Source: DATMER01 sp963844885 (GTDB taxonomy: Bacteria; Acidobacteriota; Thermoanaerobaculia; Multivoradales; UBA5704). From it: a stretch of 64,000 nucleotides of DNA. Location: assembly GCA_963844885.1 (NCBI GenBank), contig CAWJQA010000012.1, positions 248,001 to 312,000 on the forward strand. The letters are read 5' to 3'. Below, piece by piece: positions 47,153 to 55,768 of the stretch. Under the pieces are notes generated by a model that made no database searches, had not been told where the DNA came from, and was given only the letters and a program-made list of their open reading frames with translations. Within the stretch, counting starts at the first letter, position 1. Each line of letters begins with the position of its first letter. Both the position numbers and the translations under genes were made by a program.

Positions 47153-47379
47153 GCAATGCGGCGCAGGCGTTCGATCAGCTCGTCGGCGGAGATTGTTTCT
47201 CCGCGGTCGGCTTCCGCGATGGACTCCAGCAGTTCCGCCTCAAGCTCTGGCGGGACTTCAAAGGTCTCGTCGGCTTCACGGGCGAGTATCGTGACGACTG
47301 CGCCCTCGGGGAATGGATCTCCCTCGACAACGACCTTTCCACCTACGATGGTGCCGGTAGCGAGCTGCATAAGCTTCAT
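47149..47379 (-). CDS. Antitoxin of a ParDE/RelBE-like pair
   Basis: A 76-residue acidic protein: MQLATGTIVGGKVVVEGDPF, PEGAVVTILAREADETFEVP, and the helix ELEAELLESIAEADRGETIS followed by ADELIERLRRIA. This architecture is widespread beside ParE/RelE toxins. The toxin gene overlaps its stop but is truncated to 30 codons. Expression of a lone antitoxin is suggested. Confidence 0.72.
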   Translation of the reverse strand: MKLMQLATGTIVGGKVVVEGDPFPEGAVVTILAREADETFEVPPELEAELLESIAEADRGETISADELIERLRRIA

Positions 47380-48122
47380 GCTACACCGCGACGCGGGCGC
47401 TGTGAAGCCATACTGCGGAGGCTGGCGGCAGAGGTCCGGGAGGCGGAGGCTTCGGAGAGCCTATCTGGGCGAGCTGCGGGGTCGGCCACACGCTTGCCTG
47501 GGAGAACGGCGCCGATTTCGCGCCGGAGTTTCTCCGGGAGCACGTGCAAGCCGCCGCCGCGTGGTCCCAAAAGGGGTGCCGGAAAGGTGGGCAAGCATGG
47601 TGGCGGACCGATCGCGAGGATCTCCCTTCGGCATTCGGCGTTTTGCCGAGAGGTGTAGATGTCTCGCCAACGTTGTTCACCCCGACCGGCTCAAGGTTTC
47701 GGCGCCGCGGCGAACGTTTCGGCGGCGTCATCATCAAAGCCAAACCCCTCCCGGGCGACCCCGCTCGCGCTCGACGCGCGCTTGTTCCATCCCGAGGCGC
47801 CTTGCCGCCAGACAGGAGCGCCTCCGTCCGTCCCGGAAGCGCTCTCGTCTTCAGAGTTTACGCCCTACTTTCACGTTGAGGCGTTCTTTTTCCCCACAGT
47901 TACGCTCCACTTTCAAAAAAATACGCTCCGCTTTCATCCGGGAATGCTCCCTGTCGCCAGTATTACGCCTTACTTTCAAAAGGATGCGCTCCGTTTTCAT
48001 CCGGGAGCGTTCCAAAACGAAAAAGAAGCGTAAGTTTTGGGCACGAGAACGCCACCCGCAAATCCAAGCGCGCTTCGGGTCCGGCGCCCTGGGCCTCGGC
48101 ATACATCTTGACGTCGGGGCGA
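47380..48122. other. Gene-free interval containing a 21-bp repeat array
   Basis: No gene is supported on either strand although open frames exist by GC bias. Its right half carries the array at 47859-48026. Nothing recognisable occurs at 47380-47858. Confidence 0.5.
47859..48026. repeat. Eight 21-bp tandem repeats
   Basis: Unit starts at 47859, 47880, 47901, 47922, 47943, 47964, 47985 and 48006, exact 21-bp period, consensus TACGCTCCRCTTTCAWMMGGR with drift. Units three apart are most alike (CTTTCATCCGGG in 47922 and 47985; CTTTCAAAA in 47901 and 47964), so a 63-bp higher-order repeat exists. On the minus strand the frame stays open (RMKTERILLKVRRN, RMKAERIFLKVERN), a heptad-like pattern. 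Confidence 0.8.
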
Positions 48123-48142
48123 GAAGGCATCATGATGTCTTC
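48123..48142. promoter_or_regulatory. Operator candidate before VapBC
   Basis: A 20-bp near-perfect palindrome GAAGGCATCATGATGTCTTC (18 of 20 symmetric) ends at the base before the VapB ATG and overlaps the ribosome site. Autorepression by the VapB/VapC complex is the likely use. Confidence 0.55.
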
Positions 48143-48403
48143 ATGCGTACGACCCTCACTCTCGAGACCGACGTGGCCGAGAAGCTCGAGCGCGCCGCTC
48201 GGCTCAGTGGCAAAGGCATCAAGGCCACGGTGAACGAGGCTCTCCGCATTGGCCTCGGGATGACCAACAAACCCCTCGAGCCGCCAAAATTCCAGATCCG
48301 TGCCTTCGTCAAGGGCCTTCAGCCGGGGATCGATCCCGACAAGATGAACCAGTTGCTGGACCAGCTCGAAGCAGAGAACGTCGCGCGCAAGCACCAGGCA
48401 TGA
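48143..48403 (+). CDS. VapB-type antitoxin
   Basis: An 86-residue ribbon-helix-helix protein: MRTTLTLETDVAEKLERAAR, then SGKGIKATVNEALRIGL as the helix pair. The C-terminal part (FVKGLQPGIDPDKMNQLLDQ) should wrap the toxin. The stop overlaps the toxin ATG in ATGA. A palindrome directly upstream supports autoregulation. Confidence 0.85.
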   Translation: MRTTLTLETDVAEKLERAARLSGKGIKATVNEALRIGLGMTNKPLEPPKFQIRAFVKGLQPGIDPDKMNQLLDQLEAENVARKHQA

Positions 48404-48846
48404 TCCTTCCGGATCTCAACCTGATTCTCCATGCCCACAACCGTGGGGTGGTCTTTCACCTGGCGGCAAAGACGTGGTGGGAAGCAACGCTGAGCAGCCC
48501 GCGTCCGGTGGGGCTCTGCTGGGTAGCGATGCTTGGGTTCATCCGGCTATCCACCCATCGCAGCGTTTTTCAAGAACCTCTGTCGGTTTCCGCGGCGTGT
48601 GGAGAGGTCCGCGCCTGGCTTGCCCAGCCTCAAGTCGTCATCCTGGAGCCGGGCCAACGGCATGCCTCGATCCTCTTCGGCCTTCTGGAAGGGCTGGGCA
48701 CCGCCGGTAGCCTGACGACCGACGCCCATCTGGCCGCTCTTGCCATTGAGCACCAATGCGAGCTCTGTTCGACCGACTCCGACTTCACTCGCTTCCCGGG
48801 GCTTCGCTGGAGGAACCCTCTGGCTGGAGCCGATCGGGAATCGTGA
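48400..48846 (+). CDS. VapC-type PIN-domain toxin
   Basis: A 148-residue PIN protein of the VapC group starting MILPDLNLILHAHN (Asp5). Further acidic residues are in KTWWEATLSSP, LTTDAHLAALA and CSTDSDFTRFPGLRW, so the active site is complete. With the overlapping antitoxin it forms an intact VapBC module, in contrast to the broken modules to the left. Confidence 0.87.
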   Translation: MILPDLNLILHAHNRGVVFHLAAKTWWEATLSSPRPVGLCWVAMLGFIRLSTHRSVFQEPLSVSAACGEVRAWLAQPQVVILEPGQRHASILFGLLEGLGTAGSLTTDAHLAALAIEHQCELCSTDSDFTRFPGLRWRNPLAGADRES

Positions 48847-48929
48847 AGCCAGGATCTGCCGCGGATGGACGGTAGCCATCTCCAGAACATTTACATCCGC
48901 CGTCGCTCGACCGGTTTCACGAGCCGTCG

Positions 48930-50003
48930 TCACGAATCCCTCTTCGGCGCGCCGGTTCGGGCCTGCCCCAGCATCCGCAGATCCACCACCTCCCCGGCAT
49001 CGATCCCTTTCGCCTGGACCAGCACCCGGATGTCCTCGCCCATGCCTTCGCCGTCGAGCAGAGCCATGGCTTGCTGGCGCGCTTCGGGGCCAGCGTCCTG
49101 GAGGTCGTCGAACAGGCCGCAGGCGGTCAGCCAGAGGGCCTGCCGGGTGAGCGCCACGGTGGTCAGGCCGGCCTCCTCGCCGGCTTGGATGAGCGAGGTG
49201 AAATCCACGTGTGCGGTGAGATCCTGCTCGCCGACCAGAACGAAAGGGTTGCGGTGGACCCTCTGCCGCGTGAAACAGGCCAGCGTGCCGTGGCGGCGGA
49301 TGCGCACGTCCAGGAGGCGCTCCCGCTCGAAACCGTAGTCGCAGGTGACCAGCAGGCCCCGGCCGAGACGGCCGGCGATCTCTTTATATAAAGGGACCCA
49401 GCCGGGAGCGAGGTCGGCGATCTGGCCCGGCTCCAGTTGAAAGCCGCCGAGCAGCTCCTGAAGGAGGACGTCCGACGGCTCCGCTTCTTTCCAGAGGAAG
49501 CCTCCTTCGGCGTCCAGATCCACCCACAGCTCCCCCACCCCTCCGCCTTCGCGGCCGATCAGCCGGTGGAACGGCAGGGCGTCGAACAGCTCATAGGAGA
49601 AAACCAACCCGTCGATCGGGCCGGCCTCGGCCAGCCGGTCCTTCCGCTCGACGCCGGGAGGCGCCGGCCGCGCGATGCGGTCCCAGGCGAGGAGCCGGCG
49701 CTCGTCGCCGGCGAGCGCCGCGACCACGTTGGCGAGATGCGCGCCGGTCCCGAATCCCGCCTCGAACAGATCGGCCGGACGGGTGAGCACGCGGTCGAGG
49801 CGGCGCAGCAGGCGCGCCGTGGCGCGCCCGAAGAGTGGCGAAAACGAAGCGCCGGTGACGAAGTCGCCGGCCTCGCCGATCGGCGGGTCCGGGCGGCTGT
49901 AGTAGCCGGCTTCGCCGTAGAGCGCTTCCTCCATGAAGGCCGCGAAGGGGATGGGACCGTCGGCCCGGATGCGCTCGCGGAGATGGTCGGCGAGGTTCGA
50001 CAT
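48930..50003 (-). CDS. SAM-dependent methyltransferase, MidA/NDUFAF7 family
   Basis: A 357-residue class I methyltransferase of the DUF185/MidA family: DGPIPFAAFMEEALYGEAGY and YYSRPDPPIGEAGDFVTGAS at the N-terminus, SAM motif LFEAGFGTGAHLANVVAAL, the FSYELFDALPFHRL motif and LLVTCDYGF. Human NDUFAF7 and Dictyostelium MidA symmetrically dimethylate an arginine of the NuoD homologue and are needed for complex I assembly. The presence of the nuo operon 5 kb away makes the same role plausible here. It is a single gene amid toxin-antitoxin modules. Confidence 0.85.
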   Translation of the reverse strand: MSNLADHLRERIRADGPIPFAAFMEEALYGEAGYYSRPDPPIGEAGDFVTGASFSPLFGRATARLLRRLDRVLTRPADLFEAGFGTGAHLANVVAALAGDERRLLAWDRIARPAPPGVERKDRLAEAGPIDGLVFSYELFDALPFHRLIGREGGGVGELWVDLDAEGGFLWKEAEPSDVLLQELLGGFQLEPGQIADLAPGWVPLYKEIAGRLGRGLLVTCDYGFERERLLDVRIRRHGTLACFTRQRVHRNPFVLVGEQDLTAHVDFTSLIQAGEEAGLTTVALTRQALWLTACGLFDDLQDAGPEARQQAMALLDGEGMGEDIRVLVQAKGIDAGEVVDLRMLGQARTGAPKRDS

Positions 50004-50089
50004 GGCCGAGGAGCTTACTCCGGAGCTGGGCTAGAATTCCCGCCGGAGGATCGCATGGCAAGAGCAACGCCGCATCGAGCCGCGTCGGG

Positions 50090-50275
50090 TCAAGCGGATT
50101 TTGCCTCAAGATTACCAGCCGCTTCCCTAGGTGGGACTAGCCGGTCTTTATACTGCTTCTGCAGCTCCATGTAGTATGCCACCAACCGGGAGGGATCGTG
50201 GCCGCAGCGCTCCGAGATCTGGTGCCGCACTTCTCGGATCTCCTCGATCACAGGATCTTCCTTAGACCGCTTCAT
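50090..50275 (-). CDS. Small antitoxin-like protein paired with PIN-like gene
   Basis: A 61-residue helical, charged protein: MKRSKEDPVIEEIREVRHQI, ERCGHDPSRLVAYYMELQKQ. Similar short proteins with PVIEEIREVRH...GHDP..L..Y accompany PIN-domain genes in many genomes, with no settled name. It overlaps the upstream PIN-like gene by 14 bases. ATG 50275 is the only start near the conserved part. Confidence 0.7.
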   Translation of the reverse strand: MKRSKEDPVIEEIREVRHQISERCGHDPSRLVAYYMELQKQYKDRLVPPREAAGNLEAKSA

Positions 50276-50753
50276 CTTCTTCTCCAAGTAGCTCCAACGG
50301 GGTAACCAACACGGGGACAAAGAGGCCCAACATTGTGTTCACTCGCCGGATATGCCCAAACTTATTTGCGTTTGCAAGGTGAAGACAGTTCCAGGTGAGC
50401 AGAAAATCACATTTGTGATAGGACGCCAGCGCCAGATGCATGGCGTCGCCACCGGGGTCAGCCGGCATCAGCTTATAAGAAATGTAGGTTTGCACGATCT
50501 CGACGATTGCCGGCTCAATGGGTAGAAGCGGAAGGTCCCTGATCAGACTCAAGCGCATTGCCACTCGCTCTGGAATAGCACCACCAGAGAGCTCATCGAG
50601 AACTGCTGGGCTGGTGACCAACTCGTACAGACCGGGCGCCTTGTCCCACCACTGCCGGGTCCAGTCCCGCCGAGCCACGACATCTGGAGAAGTTCGCACC
50701 TCGTGATAGAAGCTCGGGATCGTGGTCTCGACGTACACGCGCGGCCGCATCAT
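50262..50753 (-). CDS. PIN-like (VapC family) nuclease
   Basis: A 163-residue PIN-fold protein of the group beginning RPRVYVETTIPSFYHEVRT, where Glu replaces the first Asp; DELS, DAMHLALASYHKCDFLLTW and NCLHLANANK follow. The C-terminal pattern with ADPGGDAMHLAL is typical of this VapC-like group. ATG 50753 or 50750 both fit; ATG 50771 is a longer option. Coupled to the 61-residue protein downstream; together they are probably another toxin-antitoxin module. Confidence 0.75.
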   Translation of the reverse strand: MMRPRVYVETTIPSFYHEVRTSPDVVARRDWTRQWWDKAPGLYELVTSPAVLDELSGGAIPERVAMRLSLIRDLPLLPIEPAIVEIVQTYISYKLMPADPGGDAMHLALASYHKCDFLLTWNCLHLANANKFGHIRRVNTMLGLFVPVLVTPLELLGEEDEAV

Positions 50754-50788
50754 GCCTGTACGATACTCCATCCGGCGCCCGAACGGCC

Positions 50789-51694
50789 TCACGCCGGCCC
50801 GAGGAACGTCCCATCCTGCAGGTCGGTGAGAGCCTGGACGATCTCCTCCTGGGTGTTCATGACGATCGGGCCGTGCCAGGCGACCGGCTCCTGAAGCGGT
50901 TTTCCGGAGACGAGCAGGAAGCGGATCCCCTGATCGCCCGCCTGCACCGTGACCTCGTCGCCGCTGTCGAAAACGATCAGGGTACGGTTCTCGGCCTCCT
51001 CCCTGCGGACCGGCGAGGCACCCTCGACGCCCTCGGTGCGCACGCCTCGCGGCGGGGACGCGTTGGCGAAGGTGCCCGAGCCCGCGAAGACGTAGGCGAA
51101 GGCGTGCCGGGAGGTCGCTACGGGGAGGGTCTTCCTTTTCCCCGGTGGAACCCAGATGTCGAGATAGCTGGGCTCCGCCGCGATGCCGTCGACCGGGCCA
51201 CTGGCGCCCCAGAAGCTGCCGCAGATGACCCGCGCCGTGGTGCCGTCGTCGTCGGTCACCTCGGGGATGTCGGCCGCGCCCACCTCCTGATAGCGCGGCG
51301 AGGTCATCTTGAGCGACGACGGGAGATTGGCCCAGAGCTGGAAGCCGTGCATCCGGCCGGCCGGATCCCCCTGGGGCATCTCCTGGTGGACGATGCCACG
51401 CCCGGCTGTCATCCACTGGACGTCGCCCGCGCCGAGAGCGCCATGGTTGCCGAGGCTGTCGCGATGCTCCACGGTGCCGGCGAGCACGTAGGTGATCGTT
51501 TCGATGCCGCGGTGCGGATGCCAGGGAAAACCCGCGCGGTAGGCCGCCGGCTCGTCGTTGCGGAAGTCGTCGAGAAGCAAGAACGGATCGAAATCCTGGG
51601 TATCGCCGAAGCCGAAGGCGCGGCGCAGGCGAACCCCGGCACCCTCGATCGTGGGTTTGGCCTGGCTGAGTCGCTTGATGGGACGGATCGACAT
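50789..51694 (-). CDS. Pirin-family cupin protein
   Basis: A 301-residue bicupin. The metal ligands are in GFPWHPHRGIETITYVLAGT with two His, a His in TVEHRDSLGNHG and a Glu in GIVHQEMPQGD. The C-terminal pirin domain contains HAFAYVFAGSGTF. Pirins act as quercetinases or redox-responsive cofactors; no substrate is evident. It stands alone between the PIN-like gene and the sulfatase. Confidence 0.9.
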   Translation of the reverse strand: MSIRPIKRLSQAKPTIEGAGVRLRRAFGFGDTQDFDPFLLLDDFRNDEPAAYRAGFPWHPHRGIETITYVLAGTVEHRDSLGNHGALGAGDVQWMTAGRGIVHQEMPQGDPAGRMHGFQLWANLPSSLKMTSPRYQEVGAADIPEVTDDDGTTARVICGSFWGASGPVDGIAAEPSYLDIWVPPGKRKTLPVATSRHAFAYVFAGSGTFANASPPRGVRTEGVEGASPVRREEAENRTLIVFDSGDEVTVQAGDQGIRFLLVSGKPLQEPVAWHGPIVMNTQEEIVQALTDLQDGTFLGPA

Positions 51695-51801
51695 GGGTAG
51701 TCCTCCTGGAGGGCTAAAAGACCTGGGGTGCCGCCGAAAATTCCGGCCGGTCAGGAGACGGACTGCGAGGACGGAAACGGCTGGGCTATGCTTGGCCCGC
51801 C

Positions 51802-53868
51802 ATGCGAGCCCTGCGACAGACCGCCCCGCGCCTGCTGGTCCTTGCCGCTTTGCCGGCCGCGGCCTTGCTCGCGGTGGTCCGCCCCGCTCCGAAGCCGGCC
51901 ACCCCGCAGGGAGCTCCGAGCGTGGTCCTGCTCACGCTGGACACGACCCGGGCGGACGCTCTCGGTGTGTATGGCGGCAAGGGGGCCCGCACTCCGGTGC
52001 TCGACGCCCTGGCCGCCCGCGGGACGCGCTGGACCGCCGCGGTCTCGCCGGTCCCTTTGACGCTTCCCGCCCATGTGTCGCTCCTCACCGGACTGGTCCC
52101 TCCCGAGCACGGCATCCATGACAACGGGACCGCCGTGCTTTCGAAGGACGTGCCGACGCTGGCGGCGGCGTTCGCGGCCCGCGGCTATGCGACCGCGGCG
52201 TTCGTGGCGTCCCGGGTGCTCGACCGGCGGTTCGGCCTGGACCGCGGGTTCCAGGTTTACGACGACAAGGCTCCGGCCGAGCAGATCGGCGAGTATGGAT
52301 ACCCCGAGCGCAGCGCGCGGCAGATGACCGACGCGACGCTGGCGTGGCTCGCGAAACGGCCCGCGGGCAAGCCGTTCTTCCTGTGGGTCCACTATTACGA
52401 CCCGCACGCTCCCTACAATCCGCCGGGCGTCGATCCCCATGCCTCCACCGGGCAACTCTATGCCGGCGAGGTGACCTATATGGACCGCGAGATCGGCCGG
52501 CTTCTCGGGAGCCTGCCCGAACGCTGCTTGATCGCGGCGGTGGGCGACCACGGCGAGTCGCTCGGCGAGCATGGCGAGCGGACCCATGGCGTCTTTCTCT
52601 ATCACTCGACGCTGCACGTCCCGCTGATCGTCGCCGGCCCCGGAGTGCCCAAGGGAAAGATCGTCACGGAGGCCGCTCCGACCTTGCGGCTGGCCTCGAC
52701 TCTGCTGCGCCTGGCCGGACTGCCCCCTGCTTTGGGGGAGCCGCTGCCCGGCCTACCCGGATCAACCATCGGCAAGCCCGCGGGGACGATCTACGCCGAG
52801 TCGCGCTTCCCTCTCACCGCTTACGGCTGGAGCCCGCTCGAAGCGGTCTTCGACGGCCGGTGGAAGCTGATCGTCGCCCCCCGGCCCGAGCTGTACGATT
52901 TGGGTTCGGACCCGGGCGAGACCCGCAACCTCCTCAACGACCGGCGGGAGGAGGCCCGGCGTCTCAAGGCGGCGCTCCAGGCGGCGCAGCGCTCATTCAA
53001 GCCGCATCAGGCCGCGGCGGCGGACCCCGAGCTGGCGCGCTCGCTCCAGAGCCTGGGTTACGCCTCCGGGTCCGGATCGAGCGGCAAGGGGACGATCGAC
53101 CCCAAGGACGGCGTGGCCCTGCTCGCCGAATTCCTGGAGGCGAAGGACACGATGCAGCGGGGCGATCCCAAGTCGGCGGCGGCGAAGCTGGCCGGCCTGG
53201 TGCGCCGCAGCCCCGGCAACATCCCGTTCCTGACCAACCTGGCCGCGGCCCAGCTCGCGTCCGGCGACGGCGAGGCGGCGGTCGCCACCTACCGCCGCGC
53301 CGCCGCGGAAAACCCGAAGCTCGATTTCCTCCACGAGAACCTCGGCGACGCCTACGCCCGCCTGGGCCGGCCGGACGAGGCGCGCAAGGAATACGAGCTG
53401 ACCCTGGATCTCAACCCTCGCTTCGCCGCGGCGTGGTGGGGCCTGGCCGATCTCGCACAGAAGGCCGGCCGCTCCGCCGAGGTGCGGAAGATCCTGGCCG
53501 ACGCGATCCAGGCGGATACCGAGAGCGTCTCGATCCTGGTCCGCCTGGCCGAGGCGGAGGCGAAGTCCGGAGACGCCGAGGCGTCGGACCGCCATTTCAG
53601 GCAGGCGGTGGCGACGGCTCCCGCCTGGGCGCCGGCCTGGCTGGTCTGGGGCCAGCTCCTGGAGAACCAGGGCAAGCTCGACCTGGCGCTGGAACGCTAT
53701 CTCAAAGCCGCCGAGGCGGCGCCGGACGAGCCCGCTCCTCTTCTCGGCGCCGGCCGGGTCCTCCAGAAGAAAGGGGACCGGCAGGGGGCGCGGCGCTATT
53801 TCGAAAGGATCCTCGGCATGGCGCCGGGGTCGGCCGAGGCGCGGGAGGCGCGGCGGTTGATGGGGTGA
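51802..53868 (+). CDS. Sulfatase-like hydrolase with C-terminal TPR repeats
   Basis: A 688-residue protein: N-terminal signal/anchor (about 1-28), alkaline-phosphatase-superfamily domain (about 40-410) and at least five TPR motifs to the end (for example LDFLHENLGDAYARLGRPDE). Metal and catalytic features are LLTLDTTRADALGVYG, PVPLTLPAHVSLLTG and GDHGESLGEHGE. The usual Cys/Ser-x-Pro-Ser-Arg for formylglycine is absent; Thr at that position suggests the LTA-synthase or phosphotransferase-like mechanism instead of a true sulfatase. It is convergent with the TonB receptor gene. Confidence 0.85.
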   Translation: MRALRQTAPRLLVLAALPAAALLAVVRPAPKPATPQGAPSVVLLTLDTTRADALGVYGGKGARTPVLDALAARGTRWTAAVSPVPLTLPAHVSLLTGLVPPEHGIHDNGTAVLSKDVPTLAAAFAARGYATAAFVASRVLDRRFGLDRGFQVYDDKAPAEQIGEYGYPERSARQMTDATLAWLAKRPAGKPFFLWVHYYDPHAPYNPPGVDPHASTGQLYAGEVTYMDREIGRLLGSLPERCLIAAVGDHGESLGEHGERTHGVFLYHSTLHVPLIVAGPGVPKGKIVTEAAPTLRLASTLLRLAGLPPALGEPLPGLPGSTIGKPAGTIYAESRFPLTAYGWSPLEAVFDGRWKLIVAPRPELYDLGSDPGETRNLLNDRREEARRLKAALQAAQRSFKPHQAAAADPELARSLQSLGYASGSGSSGKGTIDPKDGVALLAEFLEAKDTMQRGDPKSAAAKLAGLVRRSPGNIPFLTNLAAAQLASGDGEAAVATYRRAAAENPKLDFLHENLGDAYARLGRPDEARKEYELTLDLNPRFAAAWWGLADLAQKAGRSAEVRKILADAIQADTESVSILVRLAEAEAKSGDAEASDRHFRQAVATAPAWAPAWLVWGQLLENQGKLDLALERYLKAAEAAPDEPAPLLGAGRVLQKKGDRQGARRYFERILGMAPGSAEAREARRLMG

Positions 53869-53872
53869 GGGC

Positions 53873-55768
53873 CTACTCCATCCGCCATCTCAGCCCTAGC
53901 CGGATGGCGCGGTCCGGTCCCGGGAAGCCGATCAGGGTCTCGTACCTCTCGCCCAGGAGGTTGTCGAGCCGCAGCCGCAGCTCCCAGGGTCCGGAGAAGC
54001 GCCAGGCGGCGCCGAGGCCCACCAGCTCGTGACTGTCCACCGTGTCCCTCTCCGGAACCGGGATCTGCTCGTCGAAGAACCGCGAGACGGCCTGGGCGTC
54101 CGCATCCAGGGTGACGGCGGGCTCCGGCTTCCAGCGGACGCGCACGCCGCCGGTCCAGTCCGGCCGGTGGCGGAGATGGGCGTGGGTGGTGAGATCTTCG
54201 AATTCCTGCCAGGTGGCGTTTGCCTGGACCGACAGCCGGGCCGCGGGATGCCAGCCGAACGAGCCCTCGACACCCCGGGTCTCCACCTCGGAACGGTTCA
54301 CATGGGAGAAGCTTTCGAAGTCGAAGTCGATGAGATCCTGGAAGCGGTTGTAAAAGATGGTCAGACCCGTCTCGACCCGGCCCCCGGCGAGCCGCCAGTC
54401 GGCGCCGAGATCGCCGCCGGTCACGGTCTCCGGCTTCAGGTCGGGGTTGCCTCCCAGGGCCGGAGGGCTCGCCAGGGCGAAGAAGCTCGGCAGCTTCCAG
54501 GCGCGGCCGGCGGAGGCGTGGAGATGCACCGAGTCCGCCGGACGCCAGCCGATACCGAGGCGCGGGCTCACCTGCGTCTTGTGGCCTTCCGGAACGTCCA
54601 CCCGGGTGCCCAGCTCGAACGTCCACGGCCCGCGGCCGGCGATCAGCTCGGTGTAGGCGCCGGAGACGGTGCGGGAGATGTCGTAATCGCCTGAGACCGG
54701 TCCGCCGAATTCGGGCGGCAGCAGGAGGAGGCTGTCGTTCTTCCCGGTCTCGTGCTGGACGTCCACCCCGGCGCTCCAGCGGCCGCCGTCGAACGTGCGG
54801 AGCACCGAGGACCAGCCGGCGCGCGTGCGGGTGAAGCGGGTCTCCTCGGTCGAGGCGGGGACGAGCGGAAACACCGCGGGGCTCTGGCGGTCCATGCCGT
54901 GGCGGTAGACGGAGGCGGTCAGCTCGTTGCGCTCGCCCAAGGAGAGGCCGGTGGACAGGCTGAGCTCATCGTGATCGGCGTGGCGCAGCTCGCCGGTGCC
55001 GTAGACCGGCCCGCCCGAGGCGTCCGGGTAGTCGTCGCCCTCCCAGGAGGTACCGCGGGCCTTGAGGCTCAAGCGGGCGTTCCCGAGCGGCACGGAGAGG
55101 CTGGCGAGAGCGCCTGTCTGCCGGAAACGCTCCTGGGCGACGCGTTTGGCTTCCTCCTCCCCCGTCGCCGTGACGGACCAGCCGGCCCGCCCGCCGAGGC
55201 TCCCTGATACGGTGGCCGTCCCCTTACGGAAGGATGCGTCGCCGCCGGAAATCTCCGCCTGGCGGGCCTCGGCGCCGGTCTTCCCGGCGGCGCCGTCGCG
55301 GGTGAAGATCTGGACTACGCCCGCGAGGCCGGTCGAGCCGTAGAACGACGACAGCGGGCCGCGGACGATCTCGATCCGCTCGACGCCTTCCGCCGGCAGC
55401 CCCTCCAGGTCGAAGACGTCCCCCTCCTGATAGACCGGATCGTTGAGGGGGACGCCGTCGAGGAGGACGAGCGTGAAGTTCGGATCGCCGCCGCGGATCG
55501 AGGCCGTGGTGAGGCCGCCGCGGGTGCCGTTCGTGGTGACGGTGATCCCGGGCGCCGTGGCGAGCAGGTCGGCCACGGTGCGGGCGCCCGAGGCCTCGAT
55601 CTCCTCCCGGCCGATGACGGTCACCGAGCCGGTGGCGGAGGAAAGAGGCCGCGCCTGGACGGTGGCCGTCTCGTAAAACGAGCCGGCGGGCTGACCGGGA
55701 GCGGACTCCTGCGCGAAACCGGCGGAGGCCAGAAGCATTGAACCGAGGACGGCAAGACTGCTCTTCAT
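53873..55768 (-). CDS. TonB-dependent outer-membrane receptor, BtuB-like
   Basis: A 631-residue receptor: signal peptide (1-19), a TonB-box-like segment near FYETATVQARP, plug domain with GSVTVIGREEIEASGARTVA and LLDGVPLNDPVYQ, ending in IVRGPLSSFYGSTGLAGVV, then a 22-strand barrel. Similarity of the plug is to BtuB/CirA-type receptors. No cobalamin riboswitch was seen upstream, so vitamin B12 is only one option. The last residue is Glu and not aromatic, unlike most barrels. Its ATG overlaps the stop of the upstream small membrane-protein gene (ATGA). Confidence 0.9.
   Translation of the reverse strand: MKSSLAVLGSMLLASAGFAQESAPGQPAGSFYETATVQARPLSSATGSVTVIGREEIEASGARTVADLLATAPGITVTTNGTRGGLTTASIRGGDPNFTLVLLDGVPLNDPVYQEGDVFDLEGLPAEGVERIEIVRGPLSSFYGSTGLAGVVQIFTRDGAAGKTGAEARQAEISGGDASFRKGTATVSGSLGGRAGWSVTATGEEEAKRVAQERFRQTGALASLSVPLGNARLSLKARGTSWEGDDYPDASGGPVYGTGELRHADHDELSLSTGLSLGERNELTASVYRHGMDRQSPAVFPLVPASTEETRFTRTRAGWSSVLRTFDGGRWSAGVDVQHETGKNDSLLLLPPEFGGPVSGDYDISRTVSGAYTELIAGRGPWTFELGTRVDVPEGHKTQVSPRLGIGWRPADSVHLHASAGRAWKLPSFFALASPPALGGNPDLKPETVTGGDLGADWRLAGGRVETGLTIFYNRFQDLIDFDFESFSHVNRSEVETRGVEGSFGWHPAARLSVQANATWQEFEDLTTHAHLRHRPDWTGGVRVRWKPEPAVTLDADAQAVSRFFDEQIPVPERDTVDSHELVGLGAAWRFSGPWELRLRLDNLLGERYETLIGFPGPDRAIRLGLRWRME

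Noticed and set aside
47009..48403. A 464-codon open frame on the plus strand
   Set aside because: It runs through antitoxin genes on the other strand, the repeat array and a low-complexity Arg-rich stretch. Only its last 87 codons (VapB) have homology-like features.
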